Assembly: GCF_019317285.1 (NCBI RefSeq)
Contig: NZ_CP079218.1
Coordinates: 5,146,001-5,210,000 of the forward strand
DNA from: Pedobacter sp. D749
Lineage (GTDB): Bacteria; Bacteroidota; Bacteroidia; Sphingobacteriales; Sphingobacteriaceae
Reading direction: 5' to 3'
Length of the DNA: 64,000 bases
Below the pieces are notes generated by a model. It did no database searches and was not told where the DNA came from. It saw nothing but the letters and a program-made list of their open reading frames with translations. Made by a program: the position numbers and the translations under genes. This document shows, in pieces, positions 9,233 through 17,171 of the stretch. Numbering within the stretch: the stretch's first letter is position 1; every line of letters begins with the position of its first letter.

Positions 9233-9280
9233 GATGAGGGGATGATTTAAAATGAGTTATGATATTTTTTGTTGCATTAG

Positions 9281-10141
9281 TTATGGCTTATTAGCTCCTA
9301 AAATAATTCCCTGTAGTACAGGCGCTAAATTGGCAGGCAGATCAGCCGTTTTAAAGTAGGATTTTTTCACTTTCATGGCTTTGAACCAATCTGTCCAGTA
9401 CTGTTTAATTATATCTTCCTCGTATGGGCTTTGCTTTGATGGATTAATGCCTAATACAATAACTTCCAGGTTTTGCAAATTACTGGTTGCCGGGATAAAA
9501 CCAAGGTTGTTCTTTTTCATAACCGCCCTATAATTAGATGAGGTGAGCTTTTTTGCCTGGATGAAAGCTGGTGTGATGTAAGAACTTTTTCCATTATCTA
9601 AAAACTTACTGTCTTGATGGTACATATAACCATCAGTTAGGATAATCAAAATATTTCTATGTTGATCTTTAATGCAATAATCCTGAACATTGTTTTTGAA
9701 GAACTTCCAGATATCGGAGCCTATATAATGACCATATTTAATAGTATGCTGATAGATTTTTGAAGAGATTTGTGTGTACGTGTTATCTACGCTTAAAATT
9801 TCTTTTTTACTTGTTTTTGGATTAAAACTAACTTTTAACTGTTGACTCAGCTGATTGATATTCGGAATTTTAGGTATTGGATCAAAGAAAACCTGCATCT
9901 GATCATTCAAAAGCATCATCTTTTTCTCTTTTACATGGTTTACAAAAGCTGTTTCTATCGATTTTATGTAGCCTAAATCTCTCTGATAAAGATCAGGATT
10001 CTTTTTAGGATCTATCCGATCAGATAAATCCAATAAAAAGCTAATGTTAAGGTTCTGTTTTGCTGGCTGGGCTTTACCCTCTTTCGTAAAAGCAGTTGTA
10101 ATTAAGAGCGGCAATAATATGTTTAGTAATGTTGACTTCAT
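9281..10141 (-). CDS. Secreted VWA-like protein
   Basis: A 286-residue protein with a signal peptide (cleavage probably after the AQ near residue 25). The first strand carries FLLDLSDRID, resembling a MIDAS DxSxS loop with the last Ser replaced by Arg. A second acidic strand, ILIILTDGYMY (about residues 163-173), fits a von Willebrand A fold, so a metal- or ligand-binding role in the periplasm is inferred. The gene starts 11 nt after the coiled-coil membrane protein gene and is surely co-transcribed with it. Confidence 0.7.
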   Translation of the reverse strand: MKSTLLNILLPLLITTAFTKEGKAQPAKQNLNISFLLDLSDRIDPKKNPDLYQRDLGYIKSIETAFVNHVKEKKMMLLNDQMQVFFDPIPKIPNINQLSQQLKVSFNPKTSKKEILSVDNTYTQISSKIYQHTIKYGHYIGSDIWKFFKNNVQDYCIKDQHRNILIILTDGYMYHQDSKFLDNGKSSYITPAFIQAKKLTSSNYRAVMKKNNLGFIPATSNLQNLEVIVLGINPSKQSPYEEDIIKQYWTDWFKAMKVKKSYFKTADLPANLAPVLQGIILGANKP

Positions 10142-10152
10142 GATGTTAGGGC

Positions 10153-11481
10153 TTATAAAGTGGTGACATAAACAGAATTTTGCGAATCTTCGCTGGCCCC
10201 TACGTTTTTAAGGTTTTCATTGTAACAGGCAATACATTCAGTTTGAAGAACAATTTTTTCATGCATTGAAATATGGAGCTTTTCACTCACGAACGTAATC
10301 CAGCCTTTCATATACTCCGAAGCATAAAGCACATACTCCTTGGTGGGAATAATGACGGCATCGATTATCCGTTGTAGTGTAATAATACGTCCCTGTGCCT
10401 CCAGCGAACTTTTCTTAATGTCGCTAAGTTCTTCTATCAATTTTGCTTTCTGGATTTCAATATCGCTTATCCTATCCTGATAGATCTGGATATCTTTTTT
10501 TCTCCGCAGCTGTTCGTGTTTGATTTTATCTTTCTCCCGGTGTTCTTTCATGATAAAATCGAACACTACGCCCCAGATGAGGTACACTACAAAACCGGCA
10601 AAAATAATTCCCCAGAACTGGATTTTGCCAAACGCAATAGGGATATTAAATTCAGGTGTATCAAATGTTTTAGTTAGCTCGTAAATCTTTTCCTCTATCT
10701 GGTAAGCTAAAATGGCATCGAAAACAAAGGTAGTAAGCAACAACAGACCGATTTTAATATAATTCCCAATGCTTTTAACCTCTCCGAACATATGGATTAA
10801 ATAACCCAGCCCTAAAAACACAAAAGGGATAAAGGTTACAAAAGCACCTTCGAGTGAACCATCGTGCCAGGCCTTTTCAAAAGCTTTCGAATCAAGCACA
10901 TTCAAAATGATGGTGCTATTGGCATCAAAGGGTTTAAAAAATGCAGAATAAGAGGTAGAAATATAAAAAGTAAATAAATAAAGGCTTAAAGGCATGAGGA
11001 TGATTAAACCGATCCAGAACTTACTTGAAGCACCTTTTGAAGCACTGATGTGGTATTTTTCAGGATTTCGGGGCAGATCGTTGATTTCGAATTTTAGCTC
11101 TTCGATATTATCTTTTACTGCCCTGATATCGGTTTCTACCTTGTTAATCTGCTGTTCCTTACTTTCTTTGCTGATTACCAGTGTTTTGATTTCGGTTTCT
11201 TTAGTTTTCTGCTCGTTGATATAGGGTTCTTTCGCCAGTTGCTGCTTTTCTACCAGTTCTTTTTCTTCATTTTGAAACCGGGCGTAAATGGCGTTCAAAC
11301 AGATCGAAAGCGCTAGTGGGCTACCACTGTTTCGCGATCCATCTCTAAAGCCTGCTTCGTGGTAAGTTCTTTTTCTTACTTCCTCCTCTTGTTCGGTAGC
11401 GGGCTCCTTAATCTCTACATTTTCATCCTGAGGCGGATCGGCTGTTTTTGGGTTAAAAAATTCTTCTATTTGGGCAATCAT
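10153..11481 (-). CDS. Membrane protein with two coiled coils and four predicted TM segments
   Basis: This 442-residue protein starts with an acidic cytoplasmic N-terminus. A coiled coil (about residues 70-135, rich in EKQQ and ETEIK) precedes hydrophobic segments near 155-175, 210-232, 240-262 and 288-310. A second coiled coil follows (about 315-370, KHEQLRRKKDIQIYQDRI). The arrangement resembles the DUF4407 protein at 57033 but I see no close identity. It is paired with the secreted VWA-like protein, suggesting a membrane-spanning complex. The family is unassigned. Confidence 0.7.
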   Translation of the reverse strand: MIAQIEEFFNPKTADPPQDENVEIKEPATEQEEEVRKRTYHEAGFRDGSRNSGSPLALSICLNAIYARFQNEEKELVEKQQLAKEPYINEQKTKETEIKTLVISKESKEQQINKVETDIRAVKDNIEELKFEINDLPRNPEKYHISASKGASSKFWIGLIILMPLSLYLFTFYISTSYSAFFKPFDANSTIILNVLDSKAFEKAWHDGSLEGAFVTFIPFVFLGLGYLIHMFGEVKSIGNYIKIGLLLLTTFVFDAILAYQIEEKIYELTKTFDTPEFNIPIAFGKIQFWGIIFAGFVVYLIWGVVFDFIMKEHREKDKIKHEQLRRKKDIQIYQDRISDIEIQKAKLIEELSDIKKSSLEAQGRIITLQRIIDAVIIPTKEYVLYASEYMKGWITFVSEKLHISMHEKIVLQTECIACYNENLKNVGASEDSQNSVYVTTL

Positions 11482-11513
11482 AACATTAAGTTTTAGTTTG
11501 ATTTATGATGTGA

Positions 11514-11897
11514 TTATTGTATTTCTCTTTTCACCGAAACAATGCGGTCTCTGGAGTATGTTTTTTGAACGGGTAAAATTTCAGTCGCTGTTTCTTGTTG
11601 TTTTACAGGTTCACTTTTCTTATAAAAGGCAATAATTAAAAACAAGAGTCCGGTGATGATGTCAAGTGGAATCCAGATGCTTTTCCGATGCAGGTAAATG
11701 GGAAACAGGGGATTAAAAAGAATCAACACAAGCACGAAAACAATTGCCAAAGCATAGTTTTTTTGTTTTGTCCAAACGTAAATAAGCAGTAAGGCCCCTA
11801 GCGAAACTATTATTCTCAGAAAGGTGTAATATTCGATAGGTAATTTTAGTATAGCTGCGAAACAGCAGAGGGCACAGATAACAAGAAAAACTTTCAT
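11514..11897 (-). CDS. Small membrane protein, DUF6804-like
   Basis: A roughly 127-residue protein with four hydrophobic segments and a short charged tail ending in VKREIQ. The longest frame begins at 11951 and would overlap the upstream gene; I prefer the internal ATG at 11897, which opens directly into the first membrane helix and lies 19 nt after the upstream stop. The pattern (LKLPIEYYTFLR, then FNPLFPIYL) resembles the DUF6804 membrane proteins as I recall them. Function unknown. It lies inside the operon running from 12297 downward. Confidence 0.65.
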   Translation of the reverse strand: MKVFLVICALCCFAAILKLPIEYYTFLRIIVSLGALLLIYVWTKQKNYALAIVFVLVLILFNPLFPIYLHRKSIWIPLDIITGLLFLIIAFYKKSEPVKQQETATEILPVQKTYSRDRIVSVKREIQ

Positions 11898-11916
11898 AAT
11901 TAGGGGGTTGAATGTT

Positions 11917-12297
11917 TTAACCTCTGAATACAATTGCATCATTAAGTGCACTTACAATATTCTGAACATACAATCTGTCTTTTGATACGATACTATTCAC
12001 TTCGCCTGCATTTGTACTGATCCTTACTGTAAATTCATTTTTATTAAGGGCTAGGATTAAAATACCTACAACCAGCACAATTAAACCTAAAATCCGTATG
12101 TCATTAGCAAAAAGCATTAGTACTCCCATAATAATCATCAAAACCGGCGCTGTTTTACTTTTTACGATTTCAAAAATATGGACAGAAGATATGTTCCGCA
12201 TTGCATATGTTTTTGAGTTGGTAACATACCTCGATTGGGTAACCGTAACATTTACATCTTGATAAAATGTTATTTCATTTTGTAATTGTGTTGCCAT
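11917..12297 (-). CDS. DUF6232-like membrane protein, first gene of operon
   Basis: A protein of about 126 residues starting at the ATG at 12297; an upstream in-frame ATG at 12336 is less likely because it would fall very near the predicted transcription start. The N-terminal FYQDVNVTVTQSRYV and SKTYAMRNISSV are typical of DUF6232 proteins. Two hydrophobic segments follow, then a C-terminal domain that may read a small-molecule or membrane state. It heads the operon whose promoter carries the TACGGG palindrome (12354-12367), so it is probably controlled with the genes at 13982 and 17172. Confidence 0.7.
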   Translation of the reverse strand: MATQLQNEITFYQDVNVTVTQSRYVTNSKTYAMRNISSVHIFEIVKSKTAPVLMIIMGVLMLFANDIRILGLIVLVVGILILALNKNEFTVRISTNAGEVNSIVSKDRLYVQNIVSALNDAIVFRG

Positions 12298-12323
12298 GTT
12301 TAGTTTGTTAATTGTTTGTTGAT

Positions 12324-12367
12324 CAAAAGTATACAAGCCTAAACCTCAAACCTTACGGGAACCCGTA
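12324..12367 (-). promoter_or_regulatory. Promoter with TACGGG palindromic operator (site 1)
   Basis: On the minus strand the perfect palindrome TACGGGTTCCCGTA (12354-12367) is followed by AGG, then exactly 22 nt after the palindrome by a -7 box TACTTTTG (12324-12331). The palindrome occupies the place of a -33 box, as an activator site would. The operon start codon (12297) lies 57 bp below the palindrome edge. Sites 2 and 3 at 14009-14052 and 17109-17152 have the same spacing. Confidence 0.7.
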
Positions 12368-12503
12368 GCGCAAAAAACTATTTTCATGATGACGGAAATC
12401 TAAACAGACATAAAAAAACACTAAATATCAAACAGTTAAACAAAACTTAAATCACAGTGAACAGTAACTATATTTTCTCAGCAGATTTCTCCACTACGGT
12501 CGA

Positions 12504-12786
12504 AATGACGATGAGCGGTGAGGGTTTCGCAAACTTAAATGATCTTATATTTCTTATATGGTTGAAAATAAAGAAAGTGCTGGTTGTTAATCGTTATAAT
12601 TACCATTGACAGAATCTATCAGTACGTCGTCATTCCCGCGCAGGCGGGAATCTTAAAGCGCTTGCATTACGGTTCCCAATCAAGTTGGGAATGACGATGA
12701 ACGGTGAGGGTTTCGCAAACTTAAATGAACTTATATTTCTGATATGGTTGAAAATAAAGAAATGTGCTGGTTGTTAATCGTTATAA
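12504..12786. repeat. Imperfect direct repeat, two ~96-bp copies, period 186
   Basis: Copy 1 is 12504-12599 and copy 2 is 12690-12786. They share a start (aatgacgatga), a middle (gggtttcgcaaacttaaatga) and an end (ctggttgttaatcgttataa), differing at a handful of positions. Between them sits the inverted repeat attcccgc/gcgggaat (12631-12650). The structure looks like duplication of an intergenic repeat element; no coding potential was found. Confidence 0.8.
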
Positions 12787-12917
12787 AAGATCCTTCGACT
12801 CCGCTCAGGATGACAAATAGAGGAGGATTTTATGCGTTTAAAAATGAGAGATTGCCCTGCTGCTCTAACACAAACGGTGGAGCAATCCCTGCATTTTTTT
12901 GAGTATTGAGCGGGTAA

Positions 12918-13982
12918 TTAATAATTTTCTATAGTTTGATGCAATTGAGCCCTGTAATCGTAAAGTTCATCAAGACTAAACAATTGTTTTTTCTCACCGG
13001 CATCTTTGCCTTTCTGGAAAGTTTCGAGGTATTTATTTGCGGTATTGAAGTGGAACCTGCAGATGGGTTTCCGGTTATTGTCATCCAGTAATACGCCAAA
13101 GTAAGATTGGGTATCGCGGGCTGCAATCCGTGCCGAAGGGATCTTCTCGCGTAAAATGGCTTTTACAATCTGGAAAGCCTCCAACTCTTCTTCAGTGGTT
13201 ACAATTTTTGAAGCATCAGGATCTTCTATAACAGGAATTGCTTTGTCCTCTTCCTTTTTCTCTATTTTCTCATTGATATTTAATGCCGATTTTAAACGAT
13301 CGCTGATCGATTCGTTGATGGAAATAGCCAGGGCCTTTTTGGTATATTCTTTAAAGGCGATCATCCGGTTTGCCGTTAAGGGTTTATCAAAAAAACGGTT
13401 CACCAGTAATTTTACCATTTCATCAGAAGGGGTGTCTATTTCTTTTTCAAATTCTTTTCTGATGGCCTTGATGTATTTTAAACCTTCGGCCGAATCGAGA
13501 ATGGTTTCTAAATTGTATTCGTTTTTGGTAAAACTTTCGAGGATTTTAAGTGCATTATCTTTCAGGTCTTCGATATCGATGGTTAAGAATGGCTTTTCGT
13601 CCATAATATTCGGTTTTTCTAAATCGGCGTAAAAGTTATAAACCGTACCGTTGGTTAATACGCCGAAACGTGCTTTCGAAACATGGTAATAACGGTGCAA
13701 CTGAGAGTTGTGTGCATCGGCACTTTCTTTCCAGTGTTTACATTCGAAAATGAGGATAGGCTCATTGTTTTTTCGGATTACGTAATCTACCTTTTCGCCT
13801 TTTTTAGTGCCGATATCGCAAATGTGCTCGGGGATCACTTCTGTAGGGTTAAAAATATCATAACCGAGGATTTGAATAAAGGGCATTACAAATGCATTTT
13901 TCGTAGCCTCTTCGGTATTGATCTGATCTTTTAATCCGACCACCCGTTGATGAAGTTGTTCTAATTTAAGCTTAAGGTCCAT
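12918..13982 (-). CDS. Orphan HsdR N-terminal-like nuclease (PD-(D/E)XK)
   Basis: This 354-residue protein carries the type I restriction R-subunit N-terminal fold. TEEATKNAFV (23-32) is followed by the nuclease core, with Asp66 in KVDYVI and Glu80-Cys-Lys82 in LIFECK. There is no helicase motor and no HsdM or HsdS nearby, so it is not a restriction enzyme in its own right. The C-terminal half has an acidic linker and a domain of the kind annotated with such orphan proteins (SYFGVLLDDNNRKPICRF). Its promoter carries the same palindrome as the 12297 operon, which suggests joint regulation. Confidence 0.85.
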   Translation of the reverse strand: MDLKLKLEQLHQRVVGLKDQINTEEATKNAFVMPFIQILGYDIFNPTEVIPEHICDIGTKKGEKVDYVIRKNNEPILIFECKHWKESADAHNSQLHRYYHVSKARFGVLTNGTVYNFYADLEKPNIMDEKPFLTIDIEDLKDNALKILESFTKNEYNLETILDSAEGLKYIKAIRKEFEKEIDTPSDEMVKLLVNRFFDKPLTANRMIAFKEYTKKALAISINESISDRLKSALNINEKIEKKEEDKAIPVIEDPDASKIVTTEEELEAFQIVKAILREKIPSARIAARDTQSYFGVLLDDNNRKPICRFHFNTANKYLETFQKGKDAGEKKQLFSLDELYDYRAQLHQTIENY

Positions 13983-14008
13983 TTGATTTGGCTTTTGAGT
14001 TTTTTGAT

Positions 14009-14052
14009 CAAATGTAAAGCGGCTGTGATTGTTTTCCTTACGGGAAACCGTA
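14009..14052 (-). promoter_or_regulatory. Promoter with TACGGG palindromic operator (site 2)
   Basis: On the minus strand TACGGTTTCCCGTA (14039-14052) is followed by AGG and, 22 nt after the palindrome, by TACATTTG (14009-14016), a perfect TAnnTTTG -7 box. The start codon at 13982 is again 57 bp from the palindrome edge, exactly as at site 1. Both -7 boxes are followed by ATCAA. Confidence 0.7.
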
Positions 14053-14132
14053 TTGTAGGTTGGTTAACCGGGATTAATCGACCCGGGGCTAGTAGACTGC
14101 CAAAAGCTCTGCGCTAATCGCCTGGCGCAATC

Positions 14133-14798
14133 CTAAATGATCCCGATGTCTTTGCAATAGGCGATAAGCTGCTCATTTTTGGAGAAGCCAAGTACCTCTT
14201 TCATCAGGTTAAGGCGTTTTTCGATACTACTTAGGCCTGAGGGTTTGATGTTGTTCTCTTGTAGATAGTAGGGAATGTTTTTTTGTGGCATTCCATCAAC
14301 CAGCTGAGAGATGATTGCAATATCGAGGTCGGTAAAATCGTGAGAATTATTTTCTTTTCTGGCCTGTTTTAAATCAGGCGAAAGATATTTTTTATGGTTA
14401 TGGATTGCAGATATGGCGAGGCGTAAGTACTGCCCATCATGACGGGCTTTGCGTACATACCCATCAATATGCATTTCTTTAAATAACATGTCGATAACTG
14501 CCGGCCTGTTTTCTCCGGAAAATACCAGGGTTTTTAAGTTGGCTTGCACCTCTTTTGCGGCTTTGATGAGTTCGGCACCTCCGTCGATTTTTTGCGGGTT
14601 ATGGTCTTCTTCGAAATAGAGGTCGGTGATTAACAGATCATAAGGTCGCTCTTCTCTAACGGCATTTTTAATCCACGTAAGTGCATCGTCGCAATAATAT
14701 ACATATTCGGGTTTTTCGATACCCATTTCGGCCAGTGTTTTTTGCAGGGAAATATTCTGTGTTTCTTGATCTTCGGCAATAAGTATTCTTTTAAACAT
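14133..14798 (-). CDS. Response regulator with C-terminal helix-turn-helix
   Basis: The 221-residue protein has an N-terminal receiver domain with acidic pocket Glu9/Asp10 and phosphoacceptor Asp59 (LLITDLYF). A C-terminal LuxR-type-like DNA-binding region follows (about 155-221: LDIAIISQLVDGM, then IEKRLNLMKEVLGF). It starts 11 nt below the kinase stop codon, so kinase and regulator form one operon. It is the obvious candidate to bind the TACGGG palindromes that flank it on both sides; that link is inference. Confidence 0.88.
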   Translation of the reverse strand: MFKRILIAEDQETQNISLQKTLAEMGIEKPEYVYYCDDALTWIKNAVREERPYDLLITDLYFEEDHNPQKIDGGAELIKAAKEVQANLKTLVFSGENRPAVIDMLFKEMHIDGYVRKARHDGQYLRLAISAIHNHKKYLSPDLKQARKENNSHDFTDLDIAIISQLVDGMPQKNIPYYLQENNIKPSGLSSIEKRLNLMKEVLGFSKNEQLIAYCKDIGII

Positions 14799-14809
14799 AT
14801 TTAATACAA

Positions 14810-16468
14810 TTAGGAAACCGGAAAAGAGATTTGGATTTTAAGCCCCTTTTCAACTTTGGTATCAAAGGTAATTGTACCACCAATTGCATCAATACGGTTT
14901 CCCGTATTTGTTAAGCCATTTTTAGGTTGTGGCTTACCCGCAATGCCAATACCGTTATCGGTATAATAAATGTTTATTTTTTGCTGTATATGCTCAAATT
15001 TAAGTACCACATCGCTTGCCTGACTGTGTTTGCCCATGTTTACCATCAGTTCCTGAAGGATATGCTCTATTTCATCTTTGGCTTGTTCGGAAACTTTTTC
15101 CCATAATGGGGCAGAATTCCCGACCAGTATTACCCTGGTATTTTCGGAAGCGAATGACTTTAACAGATTAAATATTTTTTCGTGAAAGTTCTGATCTTTG
15201 GATTTTGGTTTTTCGTAAGAGAGGTCACGCGATTGTTCGTAAAGTTCCTCTATTTCGTTAACAATTGGATTGTCTTTTAAGGTTTCCTGATTATCGAGTT
15301 TGCTCATGATCCTGTACAATCCGTTGGCAACAACATCATGTACTTTTTGGGAGGTTTTAAGCTTATTATCGCGGATGGTGTTCTGAGCCTCGAGTTCTAA
15401 TCGTTGTTTTCTTTTTTTATACCATAAGGTACCTGCTATTGTTAGCAACAATATACCGATGATGAGTATAATAATCTGGTATCTCTTACCATCATTATCT
15501 TTCTGGAGCACAAGATTATCGGCTTTGCTTTTTTCGGTTTCATAACGGATGAGCGCAAATTGGTTTTTAGCCGCACTACGTGCATTTTGCAGACTATCAT
15601 TTAATTTTTCATAGACAGCGAAAAAATGTTTAGTTTCTTCAGGTGGGCTTAGTTTAATGAGTTTTTGTAATGATTGTAATTGATCATCTGGGCTATTTAT
15701 TTTTTTAGCCACTACATACATTTTCTTTGCATAAAATAGCGCAGTATCTCGTTGTTTTAAAGTATTGTAATCAGCAAGATGTGAATAACTAGCATTTTGC
15801 CCCCAAATATCATTTTCTTTTTCACGAATATGTAAAGCTTTTAATAGTTCTGGTTTTGCATCATATCGTGGATTTTGTTTCCATTTATTAAAAGCATAGT
15901 TTGATAATATTCTGGCAAAATCTTTATCGCTCATTTTCTGAGTTAAAATGCTTTCAAATATTGAAAGTGATTTTTTATAGTTTCCGGTTTTACCATAAGC
16001 ATTTGCAATGTTATTTTTAGTTATCAATATTGATGCACTATCCTGTGCATAAATTATAGACTGATTATAAAATGAAATCGCTTGTAAATAATTTTGCAGA
16101 TAAGAGGATGAGACACCAAGTTCATGAAAATTGGATTCTAGATAAACAAAATGCTTTTTATCATTCGTTTTAAAATAGTTAATTGCTTCCAAGGAAATTT
16201 CCTGACCTCCAAAATAATCACCACGATCAATGGAAGTAATCGACATGTTTACCAAACACTTTCCTACACCTAAACTATCTTTTTGTTTTTGAAAAAGATC
16301 CTTGGCTTTATTGAAATATAGAAAAGCACTATCAGGCATTTTTTTTTCTCTAAACTCAAATGCGTGATCGTAATATGGATTCGCTAATTCCTTTTCGTTC
16401 ACTTCCTGATTTTGTGAACAAGAAAAAAGAAATAATAGTGAGATGAGCGTAAAATTATAGTATTTCAA
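14810..16468 (-). CDS. TPR-containing sensor histidine kinase
   Basis: A 552-residue protein with a lipoprotein-like signal (LLFLFSCS, Cys17). Tetratricopeptide-like repeats cover about residues 30-290 (periplasmic), followed by a short coiled region and one membrane helix (about 331-350, IIILIIGILLLTIAG). A HisKA_3-like dimerisation region carries QKVHDVVANGLYRIM. The ATPase domain has NMGKHSQA (N box), YTDNGIGIAG (G1) and GLTNTGNRIDAIGG. It would sense an envelope signal through the TPRs and phosphorylate the adjacent regulator. Confidence 0.88.
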   Translation of the reverse strand: MKYYNFTLISLLFLFSCSQNQEVNEKELANPYYDHAFEFREKKMPDSAFLYFNKAKDLFQKQKDSLGVGKCLVNMSITSIDRGDYFGGQEISLEAINYFKTNDKKHFVYLESNFHELGVSSSYLQNYLQAISFYNQSIIYAQDSASILITKNNIANAYGKTGNYKKSLSIFESILTQKMSDKDFARILSNYAFNKWKQNPRYDAKPELLKALHIREKENDIWGQNASYSHLADYNTLKQRDTALFYAKKMYVVAKKINSPDDQLQSLQKLIKLSPPEETKHFFAVYEKLNDSLQNARSAAKNQFALIRYETEKSKADNLVLQKDNDGKRYQIIILIIGILLLTIAGTLWYKKRKQRLELEAQNTIRDNKLKTSQKVHDVVANGLYRIMSKLDNQETLKDNPIVNEIEELYEQSRDLSYEKPKSKDQNFHEKIFNLLKSFASENTRVILVGNSAPLWEKVSEQAKDEIEHILQELMVNMGKHSQASDVVLKFEHIQQKINIYYTDNGIGIAGKPQPKNGLTNTGNRIDAIGGTITFDTKVEKGLKIQISFPVS

Positions 16469-16559
16469 TTTTTTTAGTTTTTTATCCTAAATTAGGAAAA
16501 TAATCTCAGTTATTCTGATCTAAGATATCTTCTTTAAAACCATAACAGTTTAAAAAGAA

Positions 16560-16585
16560 AAAGGGCGACATTATTGTCGCCCTTT
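16560..16585 (-). terminator. Intrinsic terminator after small secreted protein gene
   Basis: A perfect 11-bp stem (aaagggcgaca, 16560-16570, with tgtcgcccttt, 16575-16585) has a 4-nt loop. On the minus strand it is followed by a T-rich tract (TTTTTCTTTTT overlapping the stem foot), a classical terminator. It lies 10 bp below the stop of the gene at 16595 and separates it from the kinase operon. Confidence 0.85.
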
Positions 16586-16594
16586 ATTACTTAT

Positions 16595-16792
16595 TTAATC
16601 TCCAATTTTTGGAGGAGGCAAGTGCCCATTTTCTCCACCTGTATCACCGCCATCACCTGGATCCGTACCTGGATCGCCAGGTGTGTTACTGTTGGTGCTT
16701 ACGGTTGTACCGCCATTTTGGGTACAGCTGCTACTTGTATTCGATGGGCTTACTAAGCCTAATAATATGGCAATAAAAAGTGGAATAAACAT
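16595..16792 (-). CDS. Small secreted Gly/Pro/Asp-rich protein
   Basis: A 65-residue protein with an N-terminal hydrophobic helix (MFIPLFIAILLGLVS) then a low-complexity tail rich in Gly, Asp, Pro and Thr with one Cys (about residue 23). There is no family assignment. I consider it real because a strong intrinsic terminator sits directly below its stop and its neighbours are on the same strand. It could be a cell-surface or signalling peptide related to the neighbouring kinase, but this is only a suggestion. Confidence 0.5.
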   Translation of the reverse strand: MFIPLFIAILLGLVSPSNTSSSCTQNGGTTVSTNSNTPGDPGTDPGDGGDTGGENGHLPPPKIGD

Positions 16793-17171
16793 GATTCAAA
16801 AATTTAAAAAGTGATGTACACGTAGTTCCCCACGCCCCATGCCTGGGGGTTGCTACAAACTGTAAATCAGAAGGCCTTCTGAAATTTTTGGGAAGTATTT
16901 GAGTGTCTGTCGCGGGAGCCAATAACTGCTTCCCAAACCGGCTATTCACAACCGCGATTTCTACTCGTTTTTAACATTAGTTCTTTGCTTGGATTATCGT
17001 TTGAATCGTTGCTTGAATTAATTGTTGGGACAAATATCCAAGCTTCAAATCGCTAGTTTTCAGATAATTCCAAATATTCTGAAGAATTCTTTTTAAATTC
17101 CAAAGAATTCCGGAAACCCGTAAGGATTCCAAAAATTCCATTTCTATTTTTACGCTTAAATTTTTTGAAAA
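16793..17171. other. Intergenic region between divergent genes, with site 3 operator
   Basis: The 379-bp gap holds, at its right end, the third TACGGG-type operator and its -7 box (17109-17152). The rest (16800-17100) contains scattered AT-rich sequence and no convincing gene; short minus-strand frames here have no support. Confidence 0.6.
17109..17152 (+). promoter_or_regulatory. Promoter with TACGGG-type operator (site 3)
   Basis: On the plus strand TCCGGAAACCCGTA (17109-17122, one mismatch in the left arm) is followed by AGG, and 22 nt after the palindrome by TATTTTTA (17145-17152), a -7 box with one mismatch to TAnnTTTG. The gene starts at 17172. The spacing equals that of sites 1 and 2. 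Confidence 0.6.

Larger units (their letters stand above)
12298..12917. other. Intergenic region with promoter, operator and repeats
   Basis: The 620-bp gap holds the promoter and operator of the 12297 operon (12324-12367) at its left end. To the right lie two copies of a roughly 96-bp direct repeat (12504-12599 and 12690-12786) with a hairpin (attcccgc/gcgggaat, 12631-12650) between them. A further short dispersed-repeat fragment follows near 12790-12815. No gene is apparent. Confidence 0.6.

Noticed and set aside
16574..16756. Plus-strand frame overlapping the small secreted gene
   Set aside because: It reads opposite the low-complexity gene and across the terminator; no family or start context supports it.
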